The notes: generated by a model from the letters alone, not told the origin. A DNA stretch of 64,000 nt from Liopterus haemorrhoidalis (GCA_963971575.1 OZ020611.1:244676654-244740653), one strand, 5' to 3'. Shown: positions 57,427-61,984, numbered from the stretch's first letter. Made by a program: numbers and translations.

Positions 57427-59000
57427 GACAAAATGACGGTATAAGGGTTTTTTGGTCATACCTACAAAACCCTAAAAAATGATATCTTAACTATAGTGAT
57501 CATAACCTTATCAACCTAAAGTCGGTTTTACAGCGTGAGGAATATTTTTATTTGACATTTAAAGTCAGTAACACACCATAAAAGTAACCAAAATTACCAG
57601 ATCTAGTGTGTTCTTACAAAAGTGAATAGTTTATATTATTTATCATGACCATGGAAACGTTACATATAAATATGAAAAAATTTCGAAAAATTTTACAGAA
57701 ATTATTAGAAATTTTATCAAAAAACGTCTCAAATAAAAGTTATTAGTTATTGCTTTTATAGCAACTTTTATTTAATAAATTTTTTCGAAATATTTTACTG
57801 TTGTGAAATAACCACAAAAATCTTAAAATTGATACGAGTAAACTCCCATTTTTAGTCAACTGATTTTTACCAAAAGTTGATCACCTCGTGCCATTGATGG
57901 CAGAAGCTTAAATATAAAGTTTCATAAAAATCCTTTCAGCCGAATTTGCTCTGCACGTGTACACAGACAGACGGACGGACAGACGGACGGACAGACAGAC
58001 GGACGGACGGACGGACAGACAGACAGACTGACGGACGGACGGACAGACAGATCGACAGACATCATGCTAAAAATAGTCAAAACGTATGTAGGGACCTCAA
58101 TTCGTGGAGATCCATCGAAATCTCTAAACGTCAAAATCGGTATGATCACAATACCTCCCTTATATATGTTGGCGGTCGGTAAAAAGTTAGCATATAATTA
58201 AACAATTAATTAATTATTTGTATAAATTATTAGTTAAACTGTTCCTTTATAATACCTAACTACATTTTGTCTTTTTATTTTTGCAAGGATAATTTTTTAT
58301 GAGCAATATTAAAGAAACAATGTAAATAATTAAAGAAAAAACACTGTAGGTAGGTACATTGCGAAAAAATCAGACTTTATTTTAATTAAATAATTATTTT
58401 TGACATATTATAATCTATATTAATAAAATTGAAGACTATAGATGTAGGTATGTTTTTGGTCTCATACTTGGTTTCTACATTTTCAGATTATTTACTTTTT
58501 GTTTGATTTACGGAAAAACGGCAGGACATATTTTTGGAATGATGATAGAGTAGAACCAGGATTCGAACATAGGCTATAAGGCATTTCAAATTTTTTACTC
58601 TAGAGAGGTGTTTCAGGGTTATATTTATTAAAAATATTAAAATATCTCCCTTATTATTGACTTAACAGAAAAATATATACAACAAAAAGCAAAGGATGTT
58701 CACGTCATAAAACAAGTACTGCTCAACAGATTTAGAAACAAAACATTCTGCCAATAAGACTGACCAACTTGAACTACAATATTATGGGGGAAATATTAAA
58801 TGGACAATTTTGAGCTAATTTAAAAATAATTGAATTCCATGGATATTTAGACGCTTCTTTTTCTCGATCACATTGCACTTTGAAGGTTATACCAACTATA
58901 ATTAATAACATCATAGATTACTTACAGAAATCTTCCTGATCACCTTGAGACGAATTGGTGTCGTCTGATGCAGCAATCCTCGAAGAAGAACTCCCACGAT
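31298..59000 (-). CDS. XK-related (XKR) protein gene, five of its exons
   Basis: This is the only clear host gene. Five exons join in frame: 58926-59000, 53331-53556, 47334-47641, 43487-43636 and 31298-31701. Junction phases are 1, 2, 1 and 1, and every junction has AG acceptors and GTAAGT/GTAAAT donors. The product (386 residues plus an unseen start) is a multi-pass membrane protein. Family marks are LFLADIGSDLAVAVQFL, the WWYGGLTLA helix and EAQLEAWPQLALQIYI, as in XK/XKR proteins. XKR8, XKR4 and C. elegans CED-8 are caspase-linked phospholipid scramblases; other XKRs have different roles, so scramblase activity here is inference. Only about 13 residues follow the last hydrophobic helix, so there is no long C-terminal tail with a caspase site. 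Exon codons are GC-rich, against very AT-rich introns of 3.7-11.8 kb. The first exon and promoter were not found. Confidence 0.85.
31937..32113. mobile_element. Probable hAT MITE in the XKR intron
   Basis: GTGTTCAG at 31929-31936 and GTGTTCGG at 32114-32121 look like an aged 8-bp target duplication. The right end, read inward, is CAGGGCCGGTCGCAGGCACG; the left end is degenerate. A (TTA)n run lies at 32023-32046. Confidence 0.5.
32157..32369. mobile_element. Probable hAT MITE with CAGRGCCGGC ends
   Basis: Left CAGAGCCGGCTGCAGG and right (inverse) CAGGGCCGGCCTAACG. A run of about 13 G lies at 32239. Flanks (ATAACAGC/ATAATACT) are only partly alike, so the target duplication is not certain. Confidence 0.45.
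32923..33062. mobile_element. Small MITE with ~30-bp inverted termini
   Basis: AAGTAGTACAAGTGACATT near the left end and its reverse complement near the right end, outside of which GACTTAGCGG pairs with AGGCTTAGGAGC. Total about 140 bp, non-coding. Confidence 0.55.
33411..33640 (+). mobile_element. Family B 5' fragments with (GTCT)n
   Basis: TTTTTAAGGTTTTGTACGTA followed by ATACCGTCATTCAT and GTCTGTCTGTCTGT is the 5' end of family B. A second short GTCT run is at 33611-33632. The body of the element is lost. Confidence 0.6.
33660..33835 (+). repeat. Dispersed repeat shared with 58530-58685
   Basis: ATGATGATAGAGTAGAA, then TTCGAACATAGG and ATCTCCCTCATTATTGACTT, match 58538-58680 in the same order. 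The GATTCGAAC block resembles a reversed pol III B box, so a tRNA-derived SINE fragment is possible. Confidence 0.45.
33836..36040. other. AT-rich intron sequence without recognised genes
   Basis: Contains (TA)n at 33932-33960 and a G13 run at 34266. Short frames exist near 35739-36166, but none has a recognisable domain. The whole stretch is in the XKR intron between 31701 and 43487. Confidence 0.3.
36050..36195. mobile_element. GC-rich MITE-like end
   Basis: On the minus strand it begins CAGGGGTGGATTTACGCACA, a hAT-type terminus, and continues with GGGCCC-rich text. A matching left end was not found, so only one end is preserved. Confidence 0.35.
36196..37290. other. No recognised gene
   Basis: AT-rich. 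GTTCAGAGCTCTTAAATT (36731) and GTTCACAGCTCTAAATTT (36825) are near-direct repeats about 95 bp apart. Otherwise nothing to report before the hAT-like pseudogene. Confidence 0.25.
37532..37693. mobile_element. hAT MITE with perfect 8-bp TSD
   Basis: Ends CAGAGGCGCATTAAG and (inverse) CAGTGGCGGATTAAG, flanked by CTGCTTTC at 37524-37531 and 37694-37701. GC-rich inside. It interrupts the hAT-like coding frame. Confidence 0.9.
38033..39071 (+). mobile_element. Non-autonomous Helitron inside the hAT-like gene
   Basis: Starts TCTTTATATATAAAAGAG after an A and ends GTACACTGCTAG before a T. A hairpin, CCGGTAGCGAAGCATCGG, lies just upstream of the end. Removing 38033-39071 joins the hAT-like frame exactly (AACGTAA with TCGTGTT). 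Termini resemble those of the 1337-4563 Helitron. The 72-codon frame at 38546 has no known domain. Confidence 0.75.
39237..39962. other. No recognised gene
   Basis: Medium-GC patches at 39370-39560 and 39800-39900 have short overlapping frames on both strands but no recognisable domain or splice-consistent exon. Confidence 0.25.
39963..40875 (-). mobile_element. Divergent family B copy B4
   Basis: The 3' palindrome GTGTGACTTTTCACAC is at about 39971. Much further on come CTATCTGATCAAAAATTCCTG, TTTTGCGAAAATGGTG and AAATACAAATTTATTT. The 5' end is missing at the junction with family A at 40876. A hAT MITE is inserted at 40017. Confidence 0.5.
40017..40169. mobile_element. 153-bp hAT MITE with perfect 8-bp TSD
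   Basis: Ends CAGTGGCGGTCGGTGAA and its inverse, flanked by GTATTAAG at 40009-40016 and 40170-40177. Inner sequence is also largely self-complementary (TATGCAATTA ... TAATTGCATA). Confidence 0.9.
40897..41637. mobile_element. MITE with ~75-bp inverted termini, TA target
   Basis: Left CCGGGTGAATTATTTAAGGA and right (inverse) CAGGGTGAATTATTGAAGGA. The inverted match continues for about 75 bp through ACATACATGTTTCACATATA. Flanked by TA on both sides; other family-A copies read CAACATATATAAGG straight through, which confirms the insertion. Another MITE sits inside. Confidence 0.85.
41152..41478. mobile_element. Inner MITE nested in the 41-kb MITE
   Basis: Left CTGCGTTCAAAGGTGAGTTT and right (inverse) GTGCGTTCGAGGGTGAGTTT, flanked by TA. 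It gives a three-level nest inside family A. Confidence 0.75.
42236..42392 (-). mobile_element. Family B 5' fragment B5
   Basis: TTTCAGTATTTTCCTATACAC followed by GGTCAAATAATTGTATATG and ending ATCCATAAAACCCTGGAAAT. The GTCT run has decayed to TAGACAGAGG. It adjoins the 3' end of family-A copy A2. Confidence 0.55.
42393..42959. other. Pogo/Tigger-like end and unexplained sequence
   Basis: CAGTAGAGTGTCGATTATCC at 42541 resembles a pogo/Tigger terminus; no opposite end was found. GGCCGCCCGTGTGCGGTCATTC (two pieces, about 42880-42901) recurs at about 48240 and, inverted, at 48375. Confidence 0.35.
42960..43121. mobile_element. Probable hAT MITE
   Basis: Ends CAGTGGTGGAACTG and (inverse) CAGTGGCGTAACTTC. 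Two G-runs of 8-10 lie inside. Flanks GAAAGTAT and GTATTAAT do not match well, so only the termini support the call. Confidence 0.5.
43162..43372. mobile_element. hAT MITE with perfect 8-bp TSD, next to an XKR exon
   Basis: Ends TAGGGGCGCACACA and (inverse) CAGGGGCGCACACA, flanked by GTCAACCC at 43154-43161 and 43373-43380. It contains the AAGTGAAGAGC/A-run/CTCACTTC hairpin unit and a G9 run. It lies 114 bp downstream (transcriptionally) of exon 43487-43636. Confidence 0.9.
43487..43636 (-). CDS. XKR exon (fourth seen)
   Basis: 150 bp between GGTTGCAG and GTAAATATG, phase 1 at both ends. Encodes WYQWAAVVTSLVGYAATQYT, a membrane helix and loop, then the start of the next helix (TRGCLLFAAARAV). 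Confidence 0.8.
43637..45367. other. AT-rich intron; isolated hAT-like end
   Basis: (GTCT)n at 43699-43720. GGGCCGCCCCTG at about 45014, with G10 runs before it, looks like one end of a hAT MITE whose partner is lost. No gene seen. Confidence 0.3.
45368..45807 (-). pseudogene. RTE-like LINE C-terminal fragment
   Basis: On the minus strand the text VYEWRIRKNKDVRELYSRPC followed by ELRGRRTQWIRYVMRM, and in another frame RPVGRPRKKERDQL, matches the C-terminal region of RTE-type ORFs (W-R-I-R-x-N-x-E-L, R-x-x-W-x-x-H-V-M-R-M, G-R-P-x-K). It ends in a GAAGAAGAAG-type tail at about 45365. 5' part missing. Confidence 0.7.
45935..46010 (-). repeat. tRNA-derived (SINE-like) fragment
   Basis: On the minus strand TGGCTTACCGTAGAAGTGTC is A-box-like and GGGTTCGAATCTCGG is a good B box, 45-50 bp apart. 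No folded acceptor stem or CCA context was confirmed, so a functional tRNA is unlikely. Confidence 0.45.
46121..46272 (-). pseudogene. Mariner transposase relic
   Basis: One frame reads VVLLRDNARPRVAP, close to the mariner second-Asp motif, then VFPHPADRPGIAPRGYYIFP at the place of the conserved H-P-P-Y-S-P-D-L-A-P-S-D-Y-H-L-F. The third catalytic Asp has become Gly. Only about 50 codons remain. Confidence 0.65.
46273..46951. other. No recognised gene
   Basis: AT-rich intron sequence with one 94-codon minus frame at 46498-46782 that has no recognisable domain and biased AT composition. Confidence 0.25.
46952..47114. mobile_element. Probable hAT MITE with C-run
   Basis: Ends CAGGCGTGCACTCAG and (inverse) CAGGCGCGCACACCTAAT, with a run of 12 C at about 46987. 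Flanks are AT-rich and only loosely alike. Confidence 0.5.
47334..47641 (-). CDS. XKR exon (third seen)
   Basis: 308 bp between ATTTGCAG and GTAAGTAAT. Enters with the last base of a Trp codon and leaves in phase 1. Encodes WYHWLWLPVYLALSLEV, a Pro/Cys-rich loop (PPCRTPAPDTPPPQ) and the XKR-typical EAQLEAWPQLALQIYI helix. Confidence 0.85.
47695..47868. mobile_element. hAT-like MITE beside the XKR exon
   Basis: Ends CAGTGCTGGACTGGCCC and (inverse) CAGGGCTGGACTGGGAAC. It lies 53 bp upstream of the splice acceptor at 47642. No clear 8-bp duplication remains. Confidence 0.55.
47869..48894. other. Intron sequence with an inverted GC-rich motif pair
   Basis: CCGCCCGTGTGCAAACATTC (48240) and its near reverse complement (about 48373-48393) form an inverted pair about 110 bp apart, probably MITE termini. 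C9-10 and G10 runs lie at 48475 and 48703. No gene. Confidence 0.35.
48895..49515 (-). mobile_element. Divergent family B copy B6 with internal duplication
   Basis: Family-B phrases are present in altered form: CGCATTAAGAGCTTCCATTT, ACATACGGGTCAAGGAACTG and CTACCGAACAGACAGACAGA. The block from TTTTTCCATAGGTATGCG to CAAATATTTATAAT (about 49131-49250) is repeated at about 49335-49470. Confidence 0.5.
49553..49775. repeat. Inverted pair of tRNA-like sequences
   Basis: The right arm (49700-49775) reads GAGCTCAATGGTTTGGGAC and later GCGGGTTCGATTCCCGGTG, good A- and B-box-like blocks. The left arm (49553-49620) is its diverged reverse complement (CCCCGGGAATGGAATCCGCA, CTTAGTCCCAAACCGTTGGG). About 80 bp separate them, so the pair could fold into a long hairpin. 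Confidence 0.6.
50092..50427. mobile_element. hAT MITE nested in the hAT relic
   Basis: Ends CAGGGGTGAGCAAATC and (inverse) CAGACCTGGGCAAATGG, flanked by TTTTAGAT at 50084-50091 and 50428-50435. Contains GGGCCGGATCCGGCCC, a perfect 16-bp palindrome, near 50386-50402. Confidence 0.9.
50436..50659 (-). pseudogene. hAT transposase dimerisation domain remnant
   Basis: INEFWKCVPRIKYNNLRNAA followed by LLPIYGSTYNIESLYSTMI and KSKFRSQLTNQ matches the hATC region (W-x-x-V-P ... G-S-T-Y-x-C-E-S-x-F-S-x-M ... K-x-x-x-R-x-x-L-T). The usual Cys before Glu is Ile here. The frame is interrupted by the MITE at 50092-50427. N-terminal and catalytic parts are gone. Confidence 0.75.
51103..51547 (+). mobile_element. 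Family A copy A3 (3'-truncated), first of tandem trio
   Basis: Starts TTTTTACCGACCGCCAACAT, has a short (GTCT/GTCC)n run at 51236-51266 and ends at CTAAGTATCTATTTTT, lacking the 3' third. The next copy begins immediately. Confidence 0.8.
51548..52203 (+). mobile_element. Family A copy A4, full length
   Basis: Complete copy: ACCGACCGCCAACATATAT start, (GTCY)n at 51675-51749, and a 3' end with GATGGCGGTCGGTCCTGTGG then the CTGTGGTGGCCACAG hairpin and CTGATTTT. The next copy begins within the same T-run. Confidence 0.85.
52204..52872 (+). mobile_element. Family A copy A5, full length
   Basis: Starts ACCGACCGCCAAATATAAAA, (GTCY)n at 52324-52411, same 3' end and hairpin at 52847-52865. Clear sequence similarity to A4 throughout. 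Confidence 0.85.
52873..53330. other. AT-rich intron flank of an XKR exon
   Basis: AACCGGAAC occurs at 52885 and 53181. The open 67-codon frame at 53106-53309 has no recognisable domain; it may be transposon-derived. Nothing else seen. Confidence 0.25.
53331..53556 (-). CDS. XKR exon (second seen), family signature helix
   Basis: 226 bp between GTGTTTCAG and GTAAGTATA; phases 1 in and 2 out. Encodes WYDITWLDLYAIPVSLLLF, LADIGSDLAVAVQFL and SHQWWYGGLTLAVVLVAPIV. The Asp-Ile-Gly-Ser-Asp motif after a hydrophobic helix is the best single XKR signature in the window. Confidence 0.9.
53641..53770. repeat. Self-complementary CAGTGATTTATAAATCACTG block
   Basis: ACAGTGATTTTTTCACCGTG is followed by AAATCACTG, AACGGTGATAAAA and CACAGTGATTTT, so several alternating inverted repeats overlap. 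It begins with CAGTAGAGATGAGCGAT, which resembles a hAT terminus, but no second end was found. Confidence 0.45.
53923..54204. mobile_element. hAT MITE with perfect 8-bp TSD
   Basis: Ends CAGTGGCGGATC and (inverse) CAGTGACGGATC, flanked by TTTAAGAT at 53915-53922 and 54205-54212. It carries GGGCCC-rich repeats and three units of AAGTGAAGAGC plus an A-run plus CTCACC. Confidence 0.9.
54205..54744. other. AT-rich intron, no recognised gene
   Basis: TGACTTGATACAGTTTACCT (54363) and the flank of the MITE near 53874-53890 (ATCAGAGGTAAATTGTATTAAG) are loosely inverse, so an older TIR element may surround the MITE. Not established. Confidence 0.25.
54745..54932. mobile_element. hAT MITE fragment with hairpin units and C-run
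   Basis: On the minus strand the end reads CAGTCGCGCACCCAGGAATT, a common hAT-MITE terminus shape, followed by a run of G, then units of AAGTGAAGA/T-run/TCTTCACTT type. The left terminus is missing. Confidence 0.45.
55105..55176 (+). repeat. Left part of a ~155-bp direct repeat (continues 56027-56120)
   Basis: ATATAATTAAACAATTAATT, then TAAATTATTAGTTAAACTGT, matches 58192-58250. The continuation 56027-56120 (ATAATACCTACTTACATTTT, GAGCAATATTAAAGAAACAA) matches 58250-58340. Two MITEs lie between the halves here, while the 58-kb copy is uninterrupted. Confidence 0.8.
55177..55575 (+). mobile_element. TA-flanked MITE, family AAGCGGAACTA, copy 1
   Basis: CAGTCTGTTCCAAACGGTTA at the left and its exact inverse at the right, flanked by TA. 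The inverted part extends through AGCGGAACTA. Non-coding; TA duplication fits a Tc1/mariner-type mover. Confidence 0.9.
55641..56026 (+). mobile_element. TA-flanked MITE, family AAGCGGAACTA, copy 2
   Basis: Same orientation as copy 1, 65 bp downstream, and nearly identical apart from a few substitutions and a short deletion. Flanked by TA. Confidence 0.9.
56229..57626. mobile_element. TIR element inside A6
   Basis: GTTCACTTTTGTAAGAACAC near the left end, and on the other strand ATTCACTTTTGTAAGAACAC near the right end. Other family-A copies read AGATATTATTTATC straight through this point. It contains family-B copy B7. Apart from that it is about 290 bp and non-coding. Confidence 0.7.
56371..57477 (-). 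mobile_element. Helentron-like family B, full-length copy B7
   Basis: 3' palindrome GTGTGAATTTTCACAC at 56382-56397, subterminal GCAGGGTTTCGCAGATAT, (ACAG)n at 57395-57425 and 5' end ATACCTACAAAACCCTAAAA. In element orientation a tRNA-like segment (56830-56920) has GTGGCTCAGTTGCTCG and CAGGTTCGTTCCTG, followed by T-runs. Confidence 0.8.
58187..58345 (+). repeat. Right, uninterrupted copy of the ~155-bp direct repeat
   Basis: Matches 55105-55176 joined to 56027-56120, with TTCCTTTATAATACC across the site where the left copy holds two TA MITEs. It is thus an empty-site version. Confidence 0.8.
58346..58925. other. AT-rich intron with a dispersed repeat
   Basis: 58538-58680 matches 33675-33830 (see there). 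The remainder, including the 150 bp next to the XKR exon, shows no feature beyond the donor sequence CTTAC at 58921-58925. Confidence 0.35.
58926..59000 (-). CDS. XKR exon (first seen), acidic N-terminal segment
   Basis: 75 bp between TTTTATAG and GTAAGTAAT, phase 1 on both sides, so it could be skipped without shifting the frame. Encodes a Ser/Asp-rich piece, RGSSSRIAASDDTNSSQGDQ, and joins the next exon through a split Trp codon (T + GG). This fits the cytoplasmic N-terminus of an XKR protein. The exon is supported by splice signals and frame, not by homology. Confidence 0.65.
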
Positions 59001-59054
59001 CTATAAAACAAGACACCGTTTAGTTATTTAGTGATAACAAATTGTGGGTATATA

Positions 59055-60364
59055 CAAGGTGTCTCAAAAGAAATTTTATATTTAGTGGATCGATTAAAAA
59101 AAAAGTAAGCCGTATATAGAAAAAATGTTTATTAATTATTAAAATACACTTTTTGGGGATTTATTTCTTAAAAATAATATCGCCTAAATGTAGACCCTCG
59201 CGTTCTCGGCACTCATTTAATCGAACAGTAAAATTACTTATGACGTCTCGGCAGGTGGACTCAGGGATGGCTGCCATTTCGTGACGGATATTTTCTTTCA
59301 AATGCGCCAGTGAAGTCGGTTTATTGGCGTAAACTTTAGATTTAAGATAACCCCATAGGAAAAAGTCCATAGGGGTTAAATCTGGACTGCGTGGAGGCCA
59401 ATTTATGTCACCTCTCCGGGAGATCAATTTGCCTGAGAAAATTTCACGAACACGTGGCAGAAACATATTGGACGTGTGTGAAGTTGCTCCGTCCTGTTGG
59501 AACCATGTTCTTTGGTTATAGCCAGGAAAGTTTTGCAGTTCAGGTACCAAGAAGTTGTCTAACATCTCCACATAACGCTCTGAATTCACTGTAACTGCAC
59601 GCTCCCTTTCGTCTTCAAAAAAGTAAGGGCCGATAATTCCTCGCGCCGACATCGCAGCCCATACGGTCACTTTAGGCGAATGTAGGGGTTTCTGATGTTT
59701 GCGTTTCGGATTCGTTGCACTCCAGTAGCGGCAGTTTTGCTTATTTACGTGGCCATTAAGATGAAAATGAGCTTCATCCGAAAACAAAATGTTGGTAAAC
59801 GTTGAAAATCGCTCAATCACCTGATTTACGAAATTAAGCCTCTGACTGGCATCTTGGGGCTTTAATTCTTGCACCAATTGAATTTTGTAGGGGTGCAGCT
59901 TTAGGTCTTTGTGCATAATGCGATTTAATGATGATCTATGCACATTTAAAGCACTTGCGCGCTTCCGAATTGAAAGGTTCGGGTCGTCACGAACAGACTG
60001 ATTAACATTCTCCACGTTTTCTACCGTTCTTGATGACCTAGGTCGCCCGGATTTTGATTTATCCAGCGTTGTACCAGTCTCTTCAAACTTTTTAACCCAA
60101 TGTCGAATGAGAGGAATGCTTGGCGCATCATTTAAGTGGCGAAAACCTCGAATACTGCAGAATTTTCTACGCGCTACAGTCGCCGAATCACCGTTTTTGT
60201 AAAACTCTCGCACGCATAACGCGCGGTCTGCTCCCGAGAAACGCTCCATAGCGACTGCATTCCCAAGAGCCAGGCTACCGATTGACATAACCCCCGCGCC
60301 CCTCGGATACGTTGCGTTCACGCAGTAAGCTAAATAAATATAAAATTTCTTTTGAGACACCTTG
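59055..60364 (-). mobile_element. Mariner/Tc1-type transposon, apparently complete
   Basis: Both ends read CAAGGTGTCTCAAAAGAAAT and the match continues to about 30 bp (TTTATATTTA). TA stands on both sides (59053-59054, 60365-60366). One uninterrupted transposase gene fills the middle. This is the best-preserved transposon in the window. It lies 55 bp upstream of the first XKR exon seen, in the intron. Confidence 0.9.
59161..60288 (-). CDS. Mariner/Tc1-superfamily transposase, intact
   Basis: 375 codons from the ATG at 60288; the frame is open further up into the TIR, but only with a GTG. A second possible start, MERFSGADRA, is at 60249. An N-terminal helix-turn-helix reads VREFYKNGDSATVARRKFCS (DUF4817-like), followed by a second HTH with IRKRASALNVHRSSLNRIM. 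The DDE nuclease has ILFSDEAHFHLNG (first Asp), WFQQDGATSH (second Asp) and WPPRSPDLTPMDFFLWGYLK (third Asp). Thirty-six residues separate the second and third Asp. A conserved C-terminal tail follows. The enzyme would bind the 30-bp TIRs and cut and paste at TA. No stop or frameshift is seen, so activity is possible but untested. Confidence 0.9.
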   Translation of the reverse strand: MSIGSLALGNAVAMERFSGADRALCVREFYKNGDSATVARRKFCSIRGFRHLNDAPSIPLIRHWVKKFEETGTTLDKSKSGRPRSSRTVENVENVNQSVRDDPNLSIRKRASALNVHRSSLNRIMHKDLKLHPYKIQLVQELKPQDASQRLNFVNQVIERFSTFTNILFSDEAHFHLNGHVNKQNCRYWSATNPKRKHQKPLHSPKVTVWAAMSARGIIGPYFFEDERERAVTVNSERYVEMLDNFLVPELQNFPGYNQRTWFQQDGATSHTSNMFLPRVREIFSGKLISRRGDINWPPRSPDLTPMDFFLWGYLKSKVYANKPTSLAHLKENIRHEMAAIPESTCRDVISNFTVRLNECREREGLHLGDIIFKK

Positions 60365-60950
60365 TATTTTAAATCATAGGTTTTGATAACTTTTCAAAAA
60401 ATAAACCATGTCTTCCAGCTAGTGACTACAAGCAAGCGTACTTAATTAGAGTTCTTTGCCCACGAGATCAGGCCAGTGACGTAATGGTATATGCGCCAAA
60501 TATTGACGTCAAACCAATAACTACACAGCCTGCAGGCGGTTCTACGTCCGCTGCTTCGACCATGAAACACAACAGACACGCCCTACTGGCTCAGAGTTTA
60601 GAGAAGCACACATTTATTGCTGCTGTGACGTCACGATTAGGCAAGAAACGTTAGCAGTCATGTAGCGCTTGTGCTACTATAACCCTGTGTTTGTTGTTTT
60701 CTTTTGTTAAAAGCATTTTATTAGCGCGCTTTATCGCTTTCGGCATTTCGGAGAGTCAATTTTTGAAAATAGTGCGTATACCCCATCTATCATCAAATAA
60801 AACCCAAGTGTCTGTCTTGATAAGACTCCGACACAATATTATTTCCTGATGACACTTCATTTCTAACGTCAGAATCCGATATCATCAATGTGTAATTAAT
60901 TAAAATTTAACAGAGACAAAACAGAAAACATGATAATATCGAATAAAATA
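60365..60950. other. No recognised gene
   Basis: Somewhat GC-richer than the rest. TGACGTCA occurs at about 60627. A missing first XKR exon or promoter could lie here, but I found no exon that fits. Confidence 0.25.
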
Positions 60951-61984
60951 TTGATGTGAAGTGTGAATTTTCACACATTTCAGGGTTTCGCAGGTATTTA
61001 GTAACTGAATTATGATTATTTGGGATGCCAAAACAAATTTTATGTCAAAATATTTTTTTATGAATTTTAATACGAATGCTTAATACCATTATTTAAGTTT
61101 CTAAATATGTGCAGTATTTTTTTTATATAGCAAGGTTCATTAAGATTTTGAAAATTGCGCCTATGGCTTCCATTGGTTGCTTAAATCATAAGCCCCGCCC
61201 TCTGATTTTGTATACATTCAAGCATAGAATAAAATTATAATTTCAACACTTCCCACTGGTTATTAAATTTACGCTTTTAAAAATTAAATGCACTATTTCC
61301 CAAACTATAACTTGAATTTTGACAAAATAATTTAAACAAAATAAAAATGCAAAAAAAAACAGAAAAATTTAAATTGACATGAATCGAACTCTAGTCTGCA
61401 AATTACAAAGCAACGACGAAACGCACTACTCTACGATCGCTTAATTATCTACTGTGTTACATAGCGAATTAAATATTTAACATATTTTAGTTAAAAACAC
61501 AAAAAATGCGTTATTTTCCGAAAACATAATCTGATCAAAAATTCCTGTTGTACTATTCCGGTTCACACCAATGTACATTACTTAGAATTTTTTAAGTTTT
61601 AGTATAAACCATCTGGGCTACAGAGTGTGGGACAAAATTTTTTTTGCACAATTTTGGCAAAAATCGCGTCAAAATAATTTATTTTGCAAAAATAAAATAT
61701 CTATCGTTAATCCACGTACTAAGGGCTTTCATTTGATACCCTACTCAGAATTTTTTTTTTTTTTTTTTTCGATGAGCACATATTTGTTTATATTTTTAGG
61801 GGGATATGTTTTTTAGATGTTTTAGTATTTTTCCTATGTGCGGGTCAAAGAGTTGTATAAGCATGCCAAATTTCAACTCTCTCGGTTTAGCCGTTTGGCT
61901 ACAATTTTTACCAAATAGACAGACAGACAGACGACAAAATGACGGTATAAGGGTTTTTTGGTCATACCTACAAAACCTTAAAAA
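60951..61984 (-). mobile_element. Helentron-like family B, full-length copy B8
   Basis: 3' palindrome GTGTGAATTTTCACAC at about 60961, subterminal CAGGGTTTCGCAGGTATT, short (ACAG)n at 61918-61931 and 5' end CATACCTACAAAACCTTAAA. tRNA-like segment at about 61375-61445 (inverse: GAGTTCGATTCATG, with an A-box-like GTAGAGTAGTGCG before it). Confidence 0.8.

Larger units (their letters stand above)
56121..58184 (-). mobile_element. Family A copy A6, split by a nested insert
   Basis: 3' end with hairpin and GGACCGACCGCCATCAT at 56121-56160. It is interrupted at 56229-57626, resumes ATTATTTATCATGACCATGG, has (ACAG/ACGG)n at 57963-58060 and ends GTTGGCGGTCGGTAAAAA at 58184. A ~155-bp direct repeat stands on each side of it. 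Confidence 0.8.

Noticed and set aside
59391..59594. Plus-strand ORF inside the mariner transposase
   Set aside because: Antisense shadow of the intact transposase.
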